Shown here piece after piece: positions 23,520 to 34,859 of a DNA stretch of 64,000 bases. Numbering within the stretch: position 1 is the first letter of the stretch; each line of letters opens with the position of its first letter. Origin of the DNA: Poa pratensis (taxonomy: Eukaryota > Streptophyta > Magnoliopsida > Poales > Poaceae). The notes below the pieces were generated by a model that worked only from the letters and a program-made list of their open reading frames with translations, searched no databases and was not told the DNA's origin. The translations under genes and the position numbers were made by a program. The stretch is from positions 67,761,564-67,825,563 of the forward strand of contig CAMZMU010000040.1 of the NCBI GenBank assembly GCA_947311845.1, read 5' to 3'.

Positions 23520-24144
23520 GTAGCCCCCAGGGTGACTCGGGCGCTGGGCTGGCGTGCTCCTCTTTCAGCTTCAAGCTTTATTTCTTGGGGAGAGCCGCCA
23601 TCCTTGATGTCCGGGTTAACCTCCTGAAAATAAGAATTACATATAAAAATATAAAGACCGGGTTACATTGCCTTTTCTTTAGCTAGGCCGGCTCTTCTTG
23701 GCGGTCCATATCATAACCCGGACGCTTTCTACTGGGTTCATACGCCTCCGGTGTTCTGTTCAACACTTAGTTTATAACATCAATCAACCTCCTGAAATAA
23801 AATAAGTAAATATTTAACGGGACAAAACCCGGGCTATAATTGCTAGGTCAGCTCATTTTGGCGGTCCATTTTAAAACCCGGCATTTCTTCCTGGGTTCAT
23901 ATGCCTCCAGGTTTATCTCAAGATCATCCCGCAAATCCTGCCAGGAATATTCCCATGTTTTTCTTTGTGGTTCCTTTGACCTGGTTTTTGATGGAGCCTA
24001 CTCATACGGAGGCTGTGCTGAAGGATGCTCCAGATTCCCACGGTCCGGACTTAATGGAGCTTACTCACATGGAGGCTGTCTTTCAAGACCCGGATTTTGA
24101 AGACCCATAAATATTAACCTCAATTTTTCTCATGTATATAACCT

Positions 24145-24690
24145 GTAGCCCCCCAAGCTCCGAGTTTATCACCTCGCGATAACTTGGTGCTTGATGAATG
24201 AATATAAAACTTCGAACCGTGTAGCCCCCAAGTGTCGGGTTGCATGCCTGCATCGACCTGGGACTTCCGCATCTTGTACCTCTGAAAGAAATTTTGAACT
24301 TCAAATACTGTAGCCCCCAAGTGCCGGGTTATGTGCCTGCAGCAACCTGGGACTTTTTTTACTACTTCGAAAAAATTTAGCCTCAAACTGTGTAGCCCCC
24401 AAGTGCCGAGTTGTGTGCCTGCAGCAACCTGGGACTTTGACAATTTGCGCTTTGGATGAACTTTTGACTAGTGTAGCCCCCAAGTGCCGGGTTGTATGCC
24501 TGCAGCCACCCGGGACTCACATTTTTCTTCATAATCTCGTAAAATTTGAAGCACAGTAGCCCCCGAGCGCCGGGTTGTTGTTCCTACAGCATCTCGGAGC
24601 TCGCCTTCATAATATTTCCAGTGACTTGTAGAAAAAGCTTCTATACTTGTAGCCCCCAAGTGTCAGTTCGTTCGCCTGCAACATCTAAGG
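24145..24690. repeat. degenerate 80-bp tandem repeat with polypurine-tract-like core
   Basis: Seven copies of GTAGCCCCC(A/G)AG(T/C)G begin at about 24145, 24221, 24310, 24392, 24473, 24556 and 24649, each followed by a version of CCGGGTTGTATGCCTGCAGC and a GGGACT string. Spacing is 76-93 bp. On the element strand the core reads CTTGGGGGCTAC, the same as its polypurine tract. Confidence 0.85.
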
Positions 24691-26029
24691 ACTCATTTTG
24701 CAGAACCTTTATCTTTCAGTATCAAATATGGTGACTCGCGTAGCTGGAGATTCAACCGTGACGTTGGCAAAGCCGGCCGTGATCACAAACGCTGAAGAGC
24801 TGACCAGGCTGGGTGAAGCCGGCCACAATGGGAGCAAAGCCGGCTGCTCCTTCTTTGTGTTTTCTTCTCCTATGCACAACATGCATTCATATTCTCATGA
24901 TCAGAGCAGCAATTTTTTTTCTTTATTACTTTCCTCGGCAGCACATGGAACATGGACGTGTCTTTCCTTGAGACTTGAAGCGCTAATGTATCGACTTTCA
25001 TCTATGTCCAGACTTGTAATACTCCTGTTGATCTGATGTTGATCTGATGCTTCAAAATTTCTGGCCTCTGCGGATGCCTGAGCCGGCAAAAAATTGCTGG
25101 CCTTGTGAGGTGAGGTGGCGAATCTAGAAATCCCAACTTCCGTCTGAAGATGCTGTAGTTATTGAACATATAGCTTTGATAAAGACCCGGCGGCCGCCTC
25201 CCAACTCGCACATGTACGTACAAGCTGCCAGCCCAATGACCTCTTTTTTCTTCTTAACGTGATCTCCATGCAGTGAGCAGCTAGTAACTTTGACTTGTCA
25301 TCATTTTTTTTATCACCCAAAGTTATGCCTTGATCGCATGCATGACTTCGGCAGCAAATTCAGACGATTATTTTTCTTCTTTCCTTGGCCTTTACGTGAT
25401 CTTCTTTTGCTGTAGACAAAATCACGTGGTCTTGCTGCTTTTAGCATAAATGTTTCTGACTTCCCAGATATCAAGCTCTATGAACCGGTCTCTTCTGCCG
25501 GGTTATAGATTGATCCTGCAAAAAATTTCCCTTAGGCACAAATTAACATTATACAGCATGATAGACTTGTAATAAATTAAAAACATAAATATTTATCTTG
25601 ATGGTGTATGTACACCCTGAAAATTTGCTTTTTTAATGAACGTGATATGTCGTTCTGCAAATCCTTTTGGTTTAGATGACCCTTTTGGTTTCTTTAGCTA
25701 TGAGCCGGCTTTCGCATGGATTTTCTCTGTCGCAACTTCTCTGATAAAAACAGGGTCAGGCAAGTCCCAATGGGCCTCATGACTGATTGAATTTACAGGT
25801 GAGCAATCAGGCCATAGAAGTGCGAGTCACATCGAACTCAACTAGTAAGATAACCAAGAATTATACTAGTGGCATAAAAAGGCCGGGTCTTAGGATTGCA
25901 GCCACAAACTATTCAAGTAAGAACCCCCAAGACCCGGATCAATGTTTATAAAGTAAAGGCTTAATTGTGCAACATTACCCCATTGATCCATATACTGTTG
26001 CGATGCACTCTGTGGGCATCTGCTAATAG

Positions 26030-26295
26030 AATTTTTTGCGAAGCACTCCTAAGCGACGCTAACCGAAGTTGCGAAATGCTATTGGGCCAAGCTAATATGA
26101 TGCGAAGCACTCTGGGCAACGCTAACCGAAGTTGTGAAGCGCTCTTGGGCAAAGCTAATATGATTTTTTGCGAAGCACTCTGGGCAACGCTAACCGAAGT
26201 TGCGAAGCGATCTTGGGCCAAGCTAATATGATTTTTTGCGAAGCACTCTGGGCAACGCTAACCGAAGTTGCGAAGCGCTCTTGGGCTAAGCTGAT
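26030..26295. repeat. tandem repeat of about 66 bp, four copies
   Basis: The unit contains GCGAAGCACTCTGGGCAACG, CTAACCGAAGTTGCGAAG and GGGC(A/C)AAGCTAATATGAT. Copies start near 26037, 26102, 26169 and 26237. It lies in the interior of the LTR element, and no coding function is seen. Confidence 0.85.
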
Positions 26296-27421
26296 CATAG
26301 TAAAAAGATAAATGGTGCTAGATATAAAAGAAGCATTATATGTAATACGGGCAAAGCTGAGAGATGTTTCATGAATTTTCCTTCGATTGGTTCCACGTGT
26401 GGTTCAGTGTTTGTAACCTGAACATCTTCACGCGCATCCATTAAGTGGTGGGATCCATGTCTTCACTCAACTTTATTAAATTGACTAAATAAATACAGTA
26501 TGAAATTTAAATATAAATGCAACTTAGCTTGTTTTGTCATGTGTTGAAGACGCAGCGTAAGTGCGCGGGTCGTCGTCGTCGCCTGAAGCCGGCTCGCGGC
26601 CGGGTCTCCTTGGTCGACGCTCTTGCGCTGCTACATCTTCCTTTTTCATCATTACGTGAGCTGCTCTTTTTCATGCATGGTCACGTAACAAGCCAGCTAA
26701 ATCCAATTTTTCTCCTTCTTTTTCCAAAAGATGATCAGATGCACGGGGGTAGCACTCGAGGGCAACCCTCCGGATCGCTTTCTTTTTCCTTCTCCCTTTC
26801 TTTTCTCTAGTAGTACATCGTGTTGCATATGGATTGATCGATCCACGGGATCGCTAGTTCCACTTTCCTTCTTCGTACGTATGCCAGCGTAGCGTTTGCT
26901 GAAGACTTGTTGAATCTTTTCCTTTTTCCCTCGGGATTGCTTGACCCGGCTTGTGAGCTGTTGACTACTCTCTTTTCTTCTCGCTGTTTCATAACTCGCA
27001 CGCGAACGCAGGTCAGCCACGCCCGGCTCAACGTGCTCGTTCGTGATCCTTGCGGATCCGAACAGGACAAGACGTGCTGCCCGGGTCTGTGTAGAACTCG
27101 ACCGGCCGAAGCAGACCGGGTGGAATACGATGATGTCCACCACATCGATCGATATCAGCTCGGCGAGTTGCGATCCGAATCTCTTGATCTCAACTTCCCT
27201 ACGCCAGCTCCAGGTTTGGTTCCTCCAAGACTGGCTCATTTATTACCGGCTCTTCTTTTTCTTCCCGCGAATCTGCTTCCGGGTTTCACCTGAAGTCATG
27301 GACGATACAATCTTCTTGCTGGTTGCTGATGATCTTGCCGACGACGCTTTTCTCCATCCCTTGCAGTGCTTCTCCCTTGATGAGAACACACTTGGTCGCA
27401 GTCCCCACGGTGGGCGCCAAC

Positions 27422-28066
27422 TGTCGTGGGGTTGTCACGGCAGATGTTACCAGAGGGTAACTTAGATTGGGGGCAAGGCGACTCTGGTGTTCAGGAGATG
27501 GTCTAGCTCTACGAGGGAGAAGATGTTTTTACCCAGGTTCAGCTCCCCTCGGTGGAGGATCCCTACGTCCTGCTATAAATCACTATATGATAACAGATTA
27601 CATGGTGCGCCAATGGCGATCGCCGGGTTTAGATGACTCCGGCGTGGGAGCTCTCTCCCCTGAGCTCTCTCTATTTTGTCTATCTTATTAGGCCTGAGAC
27701 TTGTCTCTTTTGATCTCTCCTCCTCCATCTAATTCCCTCGGATCTGTCTATCTATGACCTAGTAGCCGGTTTATAAAGACATCGGGGTCTCCTAGTCGCA
27801 TACAAGGTAAAACCGGGTTACACCCGTACTAGGAGTCCTACTCTATCTCCTCTAGTCTTGCGTGTACTCCAAGTCTTGGACTCCGTGACGCGTACCGCCT
27901 CCGGGTCTTCTAGAGCCTTCCTTACTTAGGCCGGGTTACCGACAAGCTCTCCGGCCTATCAATGTAACCCGGCCCATGGCGATGGTTAGCTGGCCTCGCC
28001 GGGCCTCCTGCCTGGCGGGTCATGCTTTCCACTTCATGGGCCTACCGGGTTATTATTCCCCCATCA
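27422..28066 (-). repeat. LTR (5' LTR in element orientation)
   Basis: It is 645 bp. The primer-binding region GTTGGCGCC abuts it at 27421 on the minus strand. Its outer end is followed by the AGCAC duplication and the resumed GH17 reading frame. Confidence 0.92.
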
Positions 28067-28732
28067 AGCACGCCACGGTGCCCTACGCGCAGCGGTTCTA
28101 CGCCGGGCTGCTCAAGCGGATGGCAGCACGGCAGGGCACGCCGCTCCGGCTGCGCGTACGGATCGAGGTGTACCTGTTCGGGCTCATGGACGAGGATGCC
28201 AAGAGCGTGGCCCCGGGCAACTTCGAGTGGCACTGGGGCATCCACACGTTCGACGGGCGGCCCAAGTTACCGCTGGACCTGCGTGGCGACGGGTGACAGG
28301 CCATGCCAGGGCGTGCAGTATCTACCACGGCGGTGGTGTGTGCTGAACCCGAACGCCACCAACACGACGGCGCTCGCGGACACTTCGGCTACGCGTGCTC
28401 GCGCGCTGACTGCACGGCGCGCCGATACGGGTGCAGCTGCGGCACGCTGGACGCCACCAGGAACGCTTCCTACGCGTTCAACGTCTATTACCAGGCGCAG
28501 GGGCAGGTACCGTCGGCGTGCGACTTCCAGGGGCTCGACATGGTCACTGACAAGGACATGTCACATCCCCACTGCAACTTCAGCGTACAGGTCGCCCAGT
28601 CAACCGAGACGGCCAGGACCACGGCCGCGAAGTCCTCGGCCCCCGCCTCGGTGCCGGCAAGGGTGGCCGCCGCCGTGCTGGCTTTGGTGTTCGTGTTGGT
28701 CTTAGCGTAAGCTAAGGGAATAATTAAGTATT

Positions 28733-29221
28733 CGGTTTTGCTAACACTCGGGCAACCGAGATTGAAGCTAACGCTCAGTCGATCTCCCCTGTATCAAATC
28801 GAGAGAAGAGAGAGAGTAGGAAGTGGAGCTCCTCGTCGGCGATGGCGATGGCGACGACGCGGCTGGCCACGGCGGCGACGGCGGTGACGAGGACTGGAGC
28901 GAGCCGGAGCCGACGAAGACGCGGCTGGCTGTGGCGGAGGCGGTGGAGGCGAGCAAGTAACTTAACTCGGGGGGGGGGGGGGGCTGCCGGCGCCGGAGAA
29001 GACACGGCCGGCGGTGGGGGGGGGGGTTTAGAGGGAAGCTCGGGGCGGTGGCGGACCGGCGGTGGGCCGCGGTTGGAGGAGGTCGGGGCGCCGAGGCGGT
29101 GCGGGTGGCGGCAGCAGGCGGCATGGCCGGCGATGGCGGCGGGGGGTCGCCGGAGGAGAGGAAGGAAGAAGACGACCGAGCGAAACGGCCGCGCTCGGTC
29201 GACCGAGCGCTAGACACTCCC
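28733..29221. mobile_element. Mutator-like element (non-autonomous MULE)
   Basis: It is 489 bp with a perfect 9-bp duplication TTAAGTATT (28724-28732 and 29222-29230). The inverted ends match at about 20 of 28 positions, including CTAACACTCGGG at left against CTAGCGCTCGGT from the right end. A 20-bp palindrome GCGCTCGGTCGACCGAGCGC lies at 29191-29210. The interior is GC-rich with G homopolymers (28970-28983 and 29016-29027) and has no transposase. It lies just 3' of the GH17 pseudogene. Confidence 0.85.
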
Positions 29222-29298
29222 TTAAGTATTTGTAGGTCTGTAGATATGTGGCAGACTGCAAATTGTTGTAGGCTAATGAAATTAGTTGTTGTTTCTGC

Positions 29299-31886
29299 CT
29301 ACGCGGCACGGATACGGATACGGGTATCCGTATCAGGCCGATACGGACACGGAAATACGGCATTTTGAAAATGCGCCGATACGAGGATACGTTTTAATAT
29401 TTTTTCAAATAAGAAAATAAGTACATGTAACAGATTAACAGCAGGTATGAACTACAGAATAGCAGATTACCTTGTTTCTTGACTTTTTAAGCATCCAAAC
29501 TCCAATTCTCACTCCATTCCAATATTCCATTCCAAGTTGGCAAGTTCTAAAGAGTAAAGACAAAGACAGCAAGATAGAATGTTAGTTAATTGTTTAACAC
29601 TCAACTGAACTCCAAGTTGTAACTAGAATAATAAATGGCAGCAGCACTTGACCTTTTCTTCCATGTTGAAATGCAGCAAGCTAGCAACCAGCATTCCAGC
29701 AATAAGTCAATAACAAGAACCAGAACAGCACGGCAGCAAATACCAAATAATAACATAAGAGTGGCACTGTGGCAGTTCAAATAATAACATAAGAGTGGCA
29801 GTTCAAATATTACATAGCAAGCAAGCAGGATAGAAAAATAGCATAAGAGTGGCACTGTGGCAGTACGAAGTACGGACATATTACAAGACCAAGACATCAT
29901 AAATTAATAACTAGGCTTCATTCTCGTCCTCACTCCTCATCCTCATCCTCATCGTCTAAATTGACCATACCAGCATCCACATCTCCAAATGAGATAGCTT
30001 GCAGCTGTGGCTCATCAATGGACAAGTTAGCAACCTCAAGTAGACCAACACCCGATAGAGACTCAAAAGCATCTCCTCCCACATCCCACATCATTGATTC
30101 ACCCTTCTTGTATGCATCTGAGCTTCTTGAGAGCAATCTCAAATTAGAATGGGTGTACACCAAATCTTGTGCACGCTCAGGGGTTAATGCATTTCTGCTC
30201 ACACTATGTATGAAGCTATATGTACTCCAATTTCTCTCACAGCAAGAAGATGAGGCTGGTTGGCTAACCAATTTAATAGCCAAGGTCTGCAATGAAGGAA
30301 TTGATGAGCCATGATTGGTCCACCAAGCCATTGGAGTACACATCCATCTATCATTGATTGACTCATGATCATTGAATTCTTCGGAACAAGTGGAAAACTT
30401 GGTGTACTCTTCTTTCACCCTTGCCAAATCTTCTTCAATTGGGAAAAACTTCCGGAAACACTTCAACCTCATCCAATTGGTTGCGGAGATCATTTGCCCA
30501 AGCTTTCTCTAATTCAGTAGTAGGTCCCTCTCCCCTCCTCTTCTTACCACTGTTGGGATTGTTTGCAGTAGATGAAGCAGAAGCACCACTTGCAGATCCA
30601 ACACTATATGACACAGGGTTAGCCTTTGTTTTTTCCAGTGCTCTTTTAGCCATCTCAACCTCACTTCTAAGTTGGGTCAGAATTTCAATTGTGACCTTCT
30701 TACATGGAGCTGTTTGATGTCCTGATTGTTTCAACAAATGGGCTTGCACTCTAGAGTAGCTAGAAGTGGCAACATGATCACAGAAATTACAACGCCATCT
30801 GGTATTGCCCCCACCCCCTTGTTTCTCTAAAATAGTAACATGACTCCACAGTGGAGCCTTACGATTTGCAGCTTGCTCTGCCATCTACAAAATGAAAAAA
30901 GAGAGAAGGAAGAGTGAGCTACTGAGCTGCAATTAGATTACAATCACTCAATCAGAATCAAGAATCAATAGAGGACTGAAGAAAGGAGGAAGGAGAGCAC
31001 GGCACAATATTTGACAGCCATAAAGACAATTGAGTGAACACCTTCTTACAATTTTCCTGAAGCATATTAGAGATAGCCTACATTAACAAAAGATATTGAT
31101 GCTCTATCTTGCCAGTTCCCCTAGATTGTCTACTCCTCTGGCCATTGCAGATATTCTTTGTGGATGTGTACAGACTATCATGCAAATGCCTCCATAGGGT
31201 ACTGCTCTACAACAATGACAGTGTGGTGGAACATTAAAGAGTGTCCAGCACGGAAGATACTGAAGCAAGGAAGCAAGGCCCAACTCGCAGTCCTTGTCCA
31301 GCACGGAAGCACCGACAATACCCCAAAGCAAAGAGGGCACATGAGAGGATCAGAGGAGGAAGGAGACTGCTACCTGCTAGGCTGCTACTGCTGCTGGAGA
31401 GGAGGAGCTGAGGAAGGAGTGAAGGACACGACGGAGAGGCCGCGAGCTGCTGCTTCTTGCTTACCGCCCGCCCGCCGGAGAGGCCGCGAGCTGCTGCTTC
31501 TTGGATCCTACCGGGTGCCGGCCGCCGGTGAGGCGGATAGGTGGCTGGGTCGCCGCCAGCTGGGTCGCCGCCGGCGGTAGATGTGGATCTACCGGTGCCG
31601 CCGGCCGCCGCGTGTTGGGGACTCGGGGGAGGTAGCTAGCGGGGTGGGAACTGGGAAGTGAGGATGGCTGGGAGGGTTACGAAAGGGGTAGGGTTTGTTA
31701 GTTGGGCTGGGCCGTATCCCCTATTTCGTGTCCAAAACGTATCCAGTAGGTATCCGGAATTGTTTTAATTCATTAATTCACCGATACGGCCAGAAACCGT
31801 AGGGATACGGTATCGGAGCTGTATCCGTATCGGATACTGTATCCGACGCGGACTCGCCTTCTCTGCCCCGTATCCGTGCAGCGTAG
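29299..31886 (-). mobile_element. hAT transposon (BED-finger type), internally deleted
   Basis: It is 2588 bp with a perfect 8-bp duplication GTTTCTGC (29291-29298 and 31887-31894). The inverted ends are CTACGCGGCACGGATACGG and, from the right, CTACGCTGCACGGATACGG. Subterminal GATACGG and GTATCCG strings recur at both ends, as in hAT elements that bind transposase there. It encodes only the N- and C-terminal parts of a transposase on the minus strand (30884-29930). Confidence 0.93.
29930..30884 (-). pseudogene. hAT transposase remnant: BED zinc finger joined to C-terminal dimerization part
   Basis: The upstream frame (30884-30435) starts MAEQAANRKAPLWSHVTIL and has a BED-type finger: WRCNFCDHVATSSYSRVQAH with LLKQSGH downstream. 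The downstream frame (30493-29930) has PSLQTLAIKLVSQPASSSCC and ERNWSTYSFIHS, the hAT C-terminal dimerization motif. The two frames overlap near 30435-30493 in different phases. The middle, which would hold the catalytic acidic residues and the insertion domain, is absent. This is the coding scar of an internal deletion. Confidence 0.85.
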
Positions 31887-32944
31887 GTTTCTGCTCAACA
31901 AAAAAAAATGCGCCGCAGTCAGCCGACCGTCCTCTTGTCGCGGTCTCTGCATCCTGCCGTCGGCCCGTTGCGCAACACCAAGAGGAACTGAGCGGCCGAA
32001 AACGCCGCACCGGGAACAACATCAGCGGCCGATTCTCATGCTGGACCGGCCGTTGCCCGCCCACTCGCCCCGCGTCAAGGAGGACCTCCGTCGCCATTGG
32101 TGACATCAGCTTGCAATGTTGCAGGATAGGTGCCGAGTCCGAGTGAGTTGGATATTCATGCCGTCGGCAAGGTATCATGTTCTGGACTTCACCCTACGGC
32201 TGCGTGTAATCCATTGTTGAGTTCCTGCAGTTGGTATCTAATTTGACTGTATCACTGAACCGTAGTAGTTTTCTGCCTTTCAAGGTATATTTAATATTTA
32301 GCTCTCCGCTTCTTATTTTATTCATTTAATGGGGCCATTCTTATTCACTCGGAAACGAACATGGTATAATTATTTTGATTTTTGCCCTTGCAGATTTAAC
32401 AAGTTTTGCAAGTGTTAAGAAAAAACATTTATTTTTCAGTGGGTTAGGGAGATGATAAACATCTTTATAGCTGAAGTTCTTGTATCATTATGAGAGTAAA
32501 TTGAGCAAGGTACAACTTATTTTCATATTTAGACCGCTTATCACAATTAAAATTTACTTAGAACCATTATATCACGTTATGTTTTTAATCGCTACCAACT
32601 GTGGGTTAAAAATTTATCAGAAAAACATTTGTGTGACAATTATGCACAAGCAGCTGATTCTCGGTATGTTTTGGTTGCTGGACATTATGTCCTTAACGGA
32701 GTATACGTACGTCAATAACTCATTTCGCTCAACCATTTCTGCAACGATCATTTTATTCTGCCCCTTCCTTTGGCCCAGTCCATAACTAAAGGTAGAATGA
32801 CATTGAGTTTTAGAGTCAAATAGAACAATTTGATATATAGGAGGAGCCTGCATTTTTCTTTGAGCATGTATTCTTCATTCTCATTTTGGCATTGCCCACT
32901 TTGGACACTATATAATTGTTATTTTTCTTAATTATATGAATTTA
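31887..32944. other. intergenic region between hAT and Helitron
   Basis: The segment 31910-32170 is GC-rich and open on both strands without a recognisable domain. The remainder is AT-rich. I see no supported gene. Confidence 0.35.
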
Positions 32945-34859
32945 CTAGGAAACATGCCCGTGCGTTGCAACGGGAGAGAAAGATTCACAAACAAAACAAA
33001 ACAAAACACAAAATCATCTTCCTTCAAATCACACAGCATAAATGCATTAAGCTATAGAAATATGTGTAGAAAAGAAAGGTACCGTCAAGGTCTAGCGCTC
33101 TATTCCCATCTTTCAAACCTAAAGCAAAATTCTGATATTGAGTGATCATTATTAGTAAAGTAAGGTTGTTAACCAAAGAATTTGTGCATATATACATATA
33201 TAGATGAACTTATTTTGTGAACGCTTATCACAAATATATATTTGGAGAAATTGAGTGAGTTTACACAATAAGATAGCTGAGCTTGACATTATCAAGTTGT
33301 GAAATATGTGAAAATTAAATCCAGACCGTAAGAACATGAAGAGCAACTGAAAGAGTGCTAGCTTACCTTTTCCATGATTTTCGTAGATGCCAAACCAGCT
33401 TGCTCCCTGAATTGTTTAGCCAACTGTTGATCTCAAGATCCTTTTCTTCATCCGTATCAATTCAGAAATGAGGTATACATGTTTAAATAGCAGTATTAGT
33501 TGGAAACTATGACATAGTTCAAAGTTTGCACACATAGAAACCATGACATAACTGTACCCTCTTTGGCAACCGTCTTGAATCTTTCGGACGAGCTAGTGCT
33601 CCTTGCCGACGGTTCCGAAAAAATTGCATGCGGGAATAAAAACATTACAGGGTAGCACATGCCAACAAATTAATTGTGCTTTCTAAAAAGCAATGGCCGT
33701 GCAACAGTTGTTTATATTGGTAACTGAGTTCCTCCTCTCTGATGATCCCACAAAGACAACCTTCGTGTTCGCAGAACCTTTGCTAGTTCTACATGGTACT
33801 CCATGTGTAGGCGTTTTATCCAAACTTTTGATTGGAACTTGGTCACGAATAATACATATAGTTGGCGATGACGTGCGACGAGCAGAACACCGCGTCCACC
33901 ATTGTAGAACCTACCGTGTCCGGAGACACAGGCCGCGCTCCGCAGCGGCATTGGTTCCGATCTTGGCGTCGACGCGGCAGAAGCAGTCCACGAACGCCTT
34001 CTTCCACGGTTCTTGGAGTCCAGGGAGGTCATCAGGTCGCCAACACCCCGCGCTGCGTGCAGCTCCTGGGAGAGTATGGCGTGAAGCTTGATCAAGTGTC
34101 CCGGTAGTAGTCGGTGACCGCCGTTGTCATCGCATGCATGCTGTCGGTCGCCGCCACGGCTTCGGCGATCATCCAGAGCAGGACGCCGTGGAAGCATGGG
34201 ACGACGATGGCGTGTGTTCCATCTCCGGTGACGGCAGCTGACGGACTCCAGCGCTAGAGCAGCGTACGCCTCCCTGTCCGGCTGCTCCTTATCGGGCGAC
34301 TGCGTGTGCTGCTCAGCCCGCACAACCTGCACGGGTGAGCTGCAAGCGGCACCGAGGCAGCGAATCGAGCGTGCCCGGGACTTCGGCAGGTGGCCACTCC
34401 GGCGAGGCGGCAATTCCGGCGAGCGGCGAGTTGAACCGCTACTCGGCGCTACTGCTTGTGCGCATCTTCTGCTGTTTATGCGTAGCAGGCTTTGTAGAGA
34501 TGATTCGTCGACCTGCGATTTCCATTGACGACGGAAGGCTCGGTTTCGAGCTTCATTGTCGTGCAAACTTGAAACTCCGTGCTAGTTTGTGTCATCGATT
34601 TAGTTTCTGTGGGATTCACGCGTGGAAGAGAGGGCTATATATGGGTTGATTTTCGTGGGTGAGGAGGCAAGAAATTAAACGGAGCAATACGAGCAACGAG
34701 TTCGTACCGAACTCGTTTTGTGTGATGGGGCGACTTGGTGCGACTTACGGAAACAAACACATCTCGCGACGTACCAAACCAAGGAACCGGCGACGGACGA
34801 CAAGAAACTTGACGGACTAAGGAAGAAACACTCCTTCCTTTATTATTATTAGGTATAGA
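32945..34859 (-). mobile_element. Helitron, minus orientation
   Basis: It is 1915 bp. On the minus strand it starts TCTATACCTAATAATAATAA (34859 downward) and ends GCACGGGCATGTTTCCTAG (at 32945), with a short GC hairpin (CCCGT...ACGGG) just before the end. It sits between A (32944) and T (34860) with no duplication, which is the Helitron rule, and both ends fit the published maize-type Helitron consensus. No Rep/helicase is encoded. A 284-codon open frame (34566-33712, minus) has no recognisable domain and may be captured sequence. Confidence 0.85.

Larger units (their letters stand above)
22875..28066 (-). mobile_element. complete non-autonomous LTR retrotransposon inserted in the GH17 pseudogene
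   Basis: It is 5192 bp, flanked by the perfect 5-bp duplication AGCAC (22870-22874 and 28067-28071), with equal 645-bp LTRs at 22875-23519 and 27422-28066. On the minus strand the LTR starts TGATGGGGGAATAATAACC and ends CCCCACGACA. The next bases, GTTGGCGCCCACCGTGGGG (27421-27403), form the primer-binding region, and the polypurine tract CTGGGGGCTAC (23530-23520) precedes the other LTR, so orientation is minus. The 3.9-kb interior has no gag or pol that I can see. It carries two tandem-repeat blocks and resembles a large non-autonomous derivative of the Tat type. The LTRs differ at about 13 positions by eye. Confidence 0.92.
22650..28710 (+). pseudogene. GH17 beta-1,3-glucanase with X8 (CBM43) domain and GPI-type tail, disrupted
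   Basis: The left part (22650-22874) encodes [20 protein letters not shown] and [16 protein letters not shown], the GH17 core with the catalytic Glu of GEVGWP. The right part (28067-28710) continues HATVPYAQRFYAGLLKRM and NFEWHWGIHTFDGRPKLPLD, then an X8 domain (WCVLNPNATN, YACSRADC, YGCSCGTLDA, NASYAFNVYYQ) and a hydrophobic C-terminus typical of GPI-anchored plasmodesmal or wall glucanases. An LTR element separates them. There is also a lost base in the GGGACAAG stretch, a TGA in LRGDG-QAM near 28295, two frame changes in the X8 region, and no N-terminal signal peptide or first GH17 strands. It is a dead gene. These enzymes cut callose when intact. Confidence 0.9.

Noticed and set aside
24120..24700. 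CRISPR-like array
   Set aside because: The spaced repeats are degenerate and lie in a plant LTR element; spacers are also related, so this is a tandem repeat.
28768..29217. Open frames over the G-run region as coding
   Set aside because: They lie inside the small MULE, run through G homopolymers, and show no domain.
33712..34566. 284-codon minus-strand frame as a gene
   Set aside because: Basic, low-complexity composition, no recognised domain, and wholly inside a Helitron; kept only as possible captured sequence.
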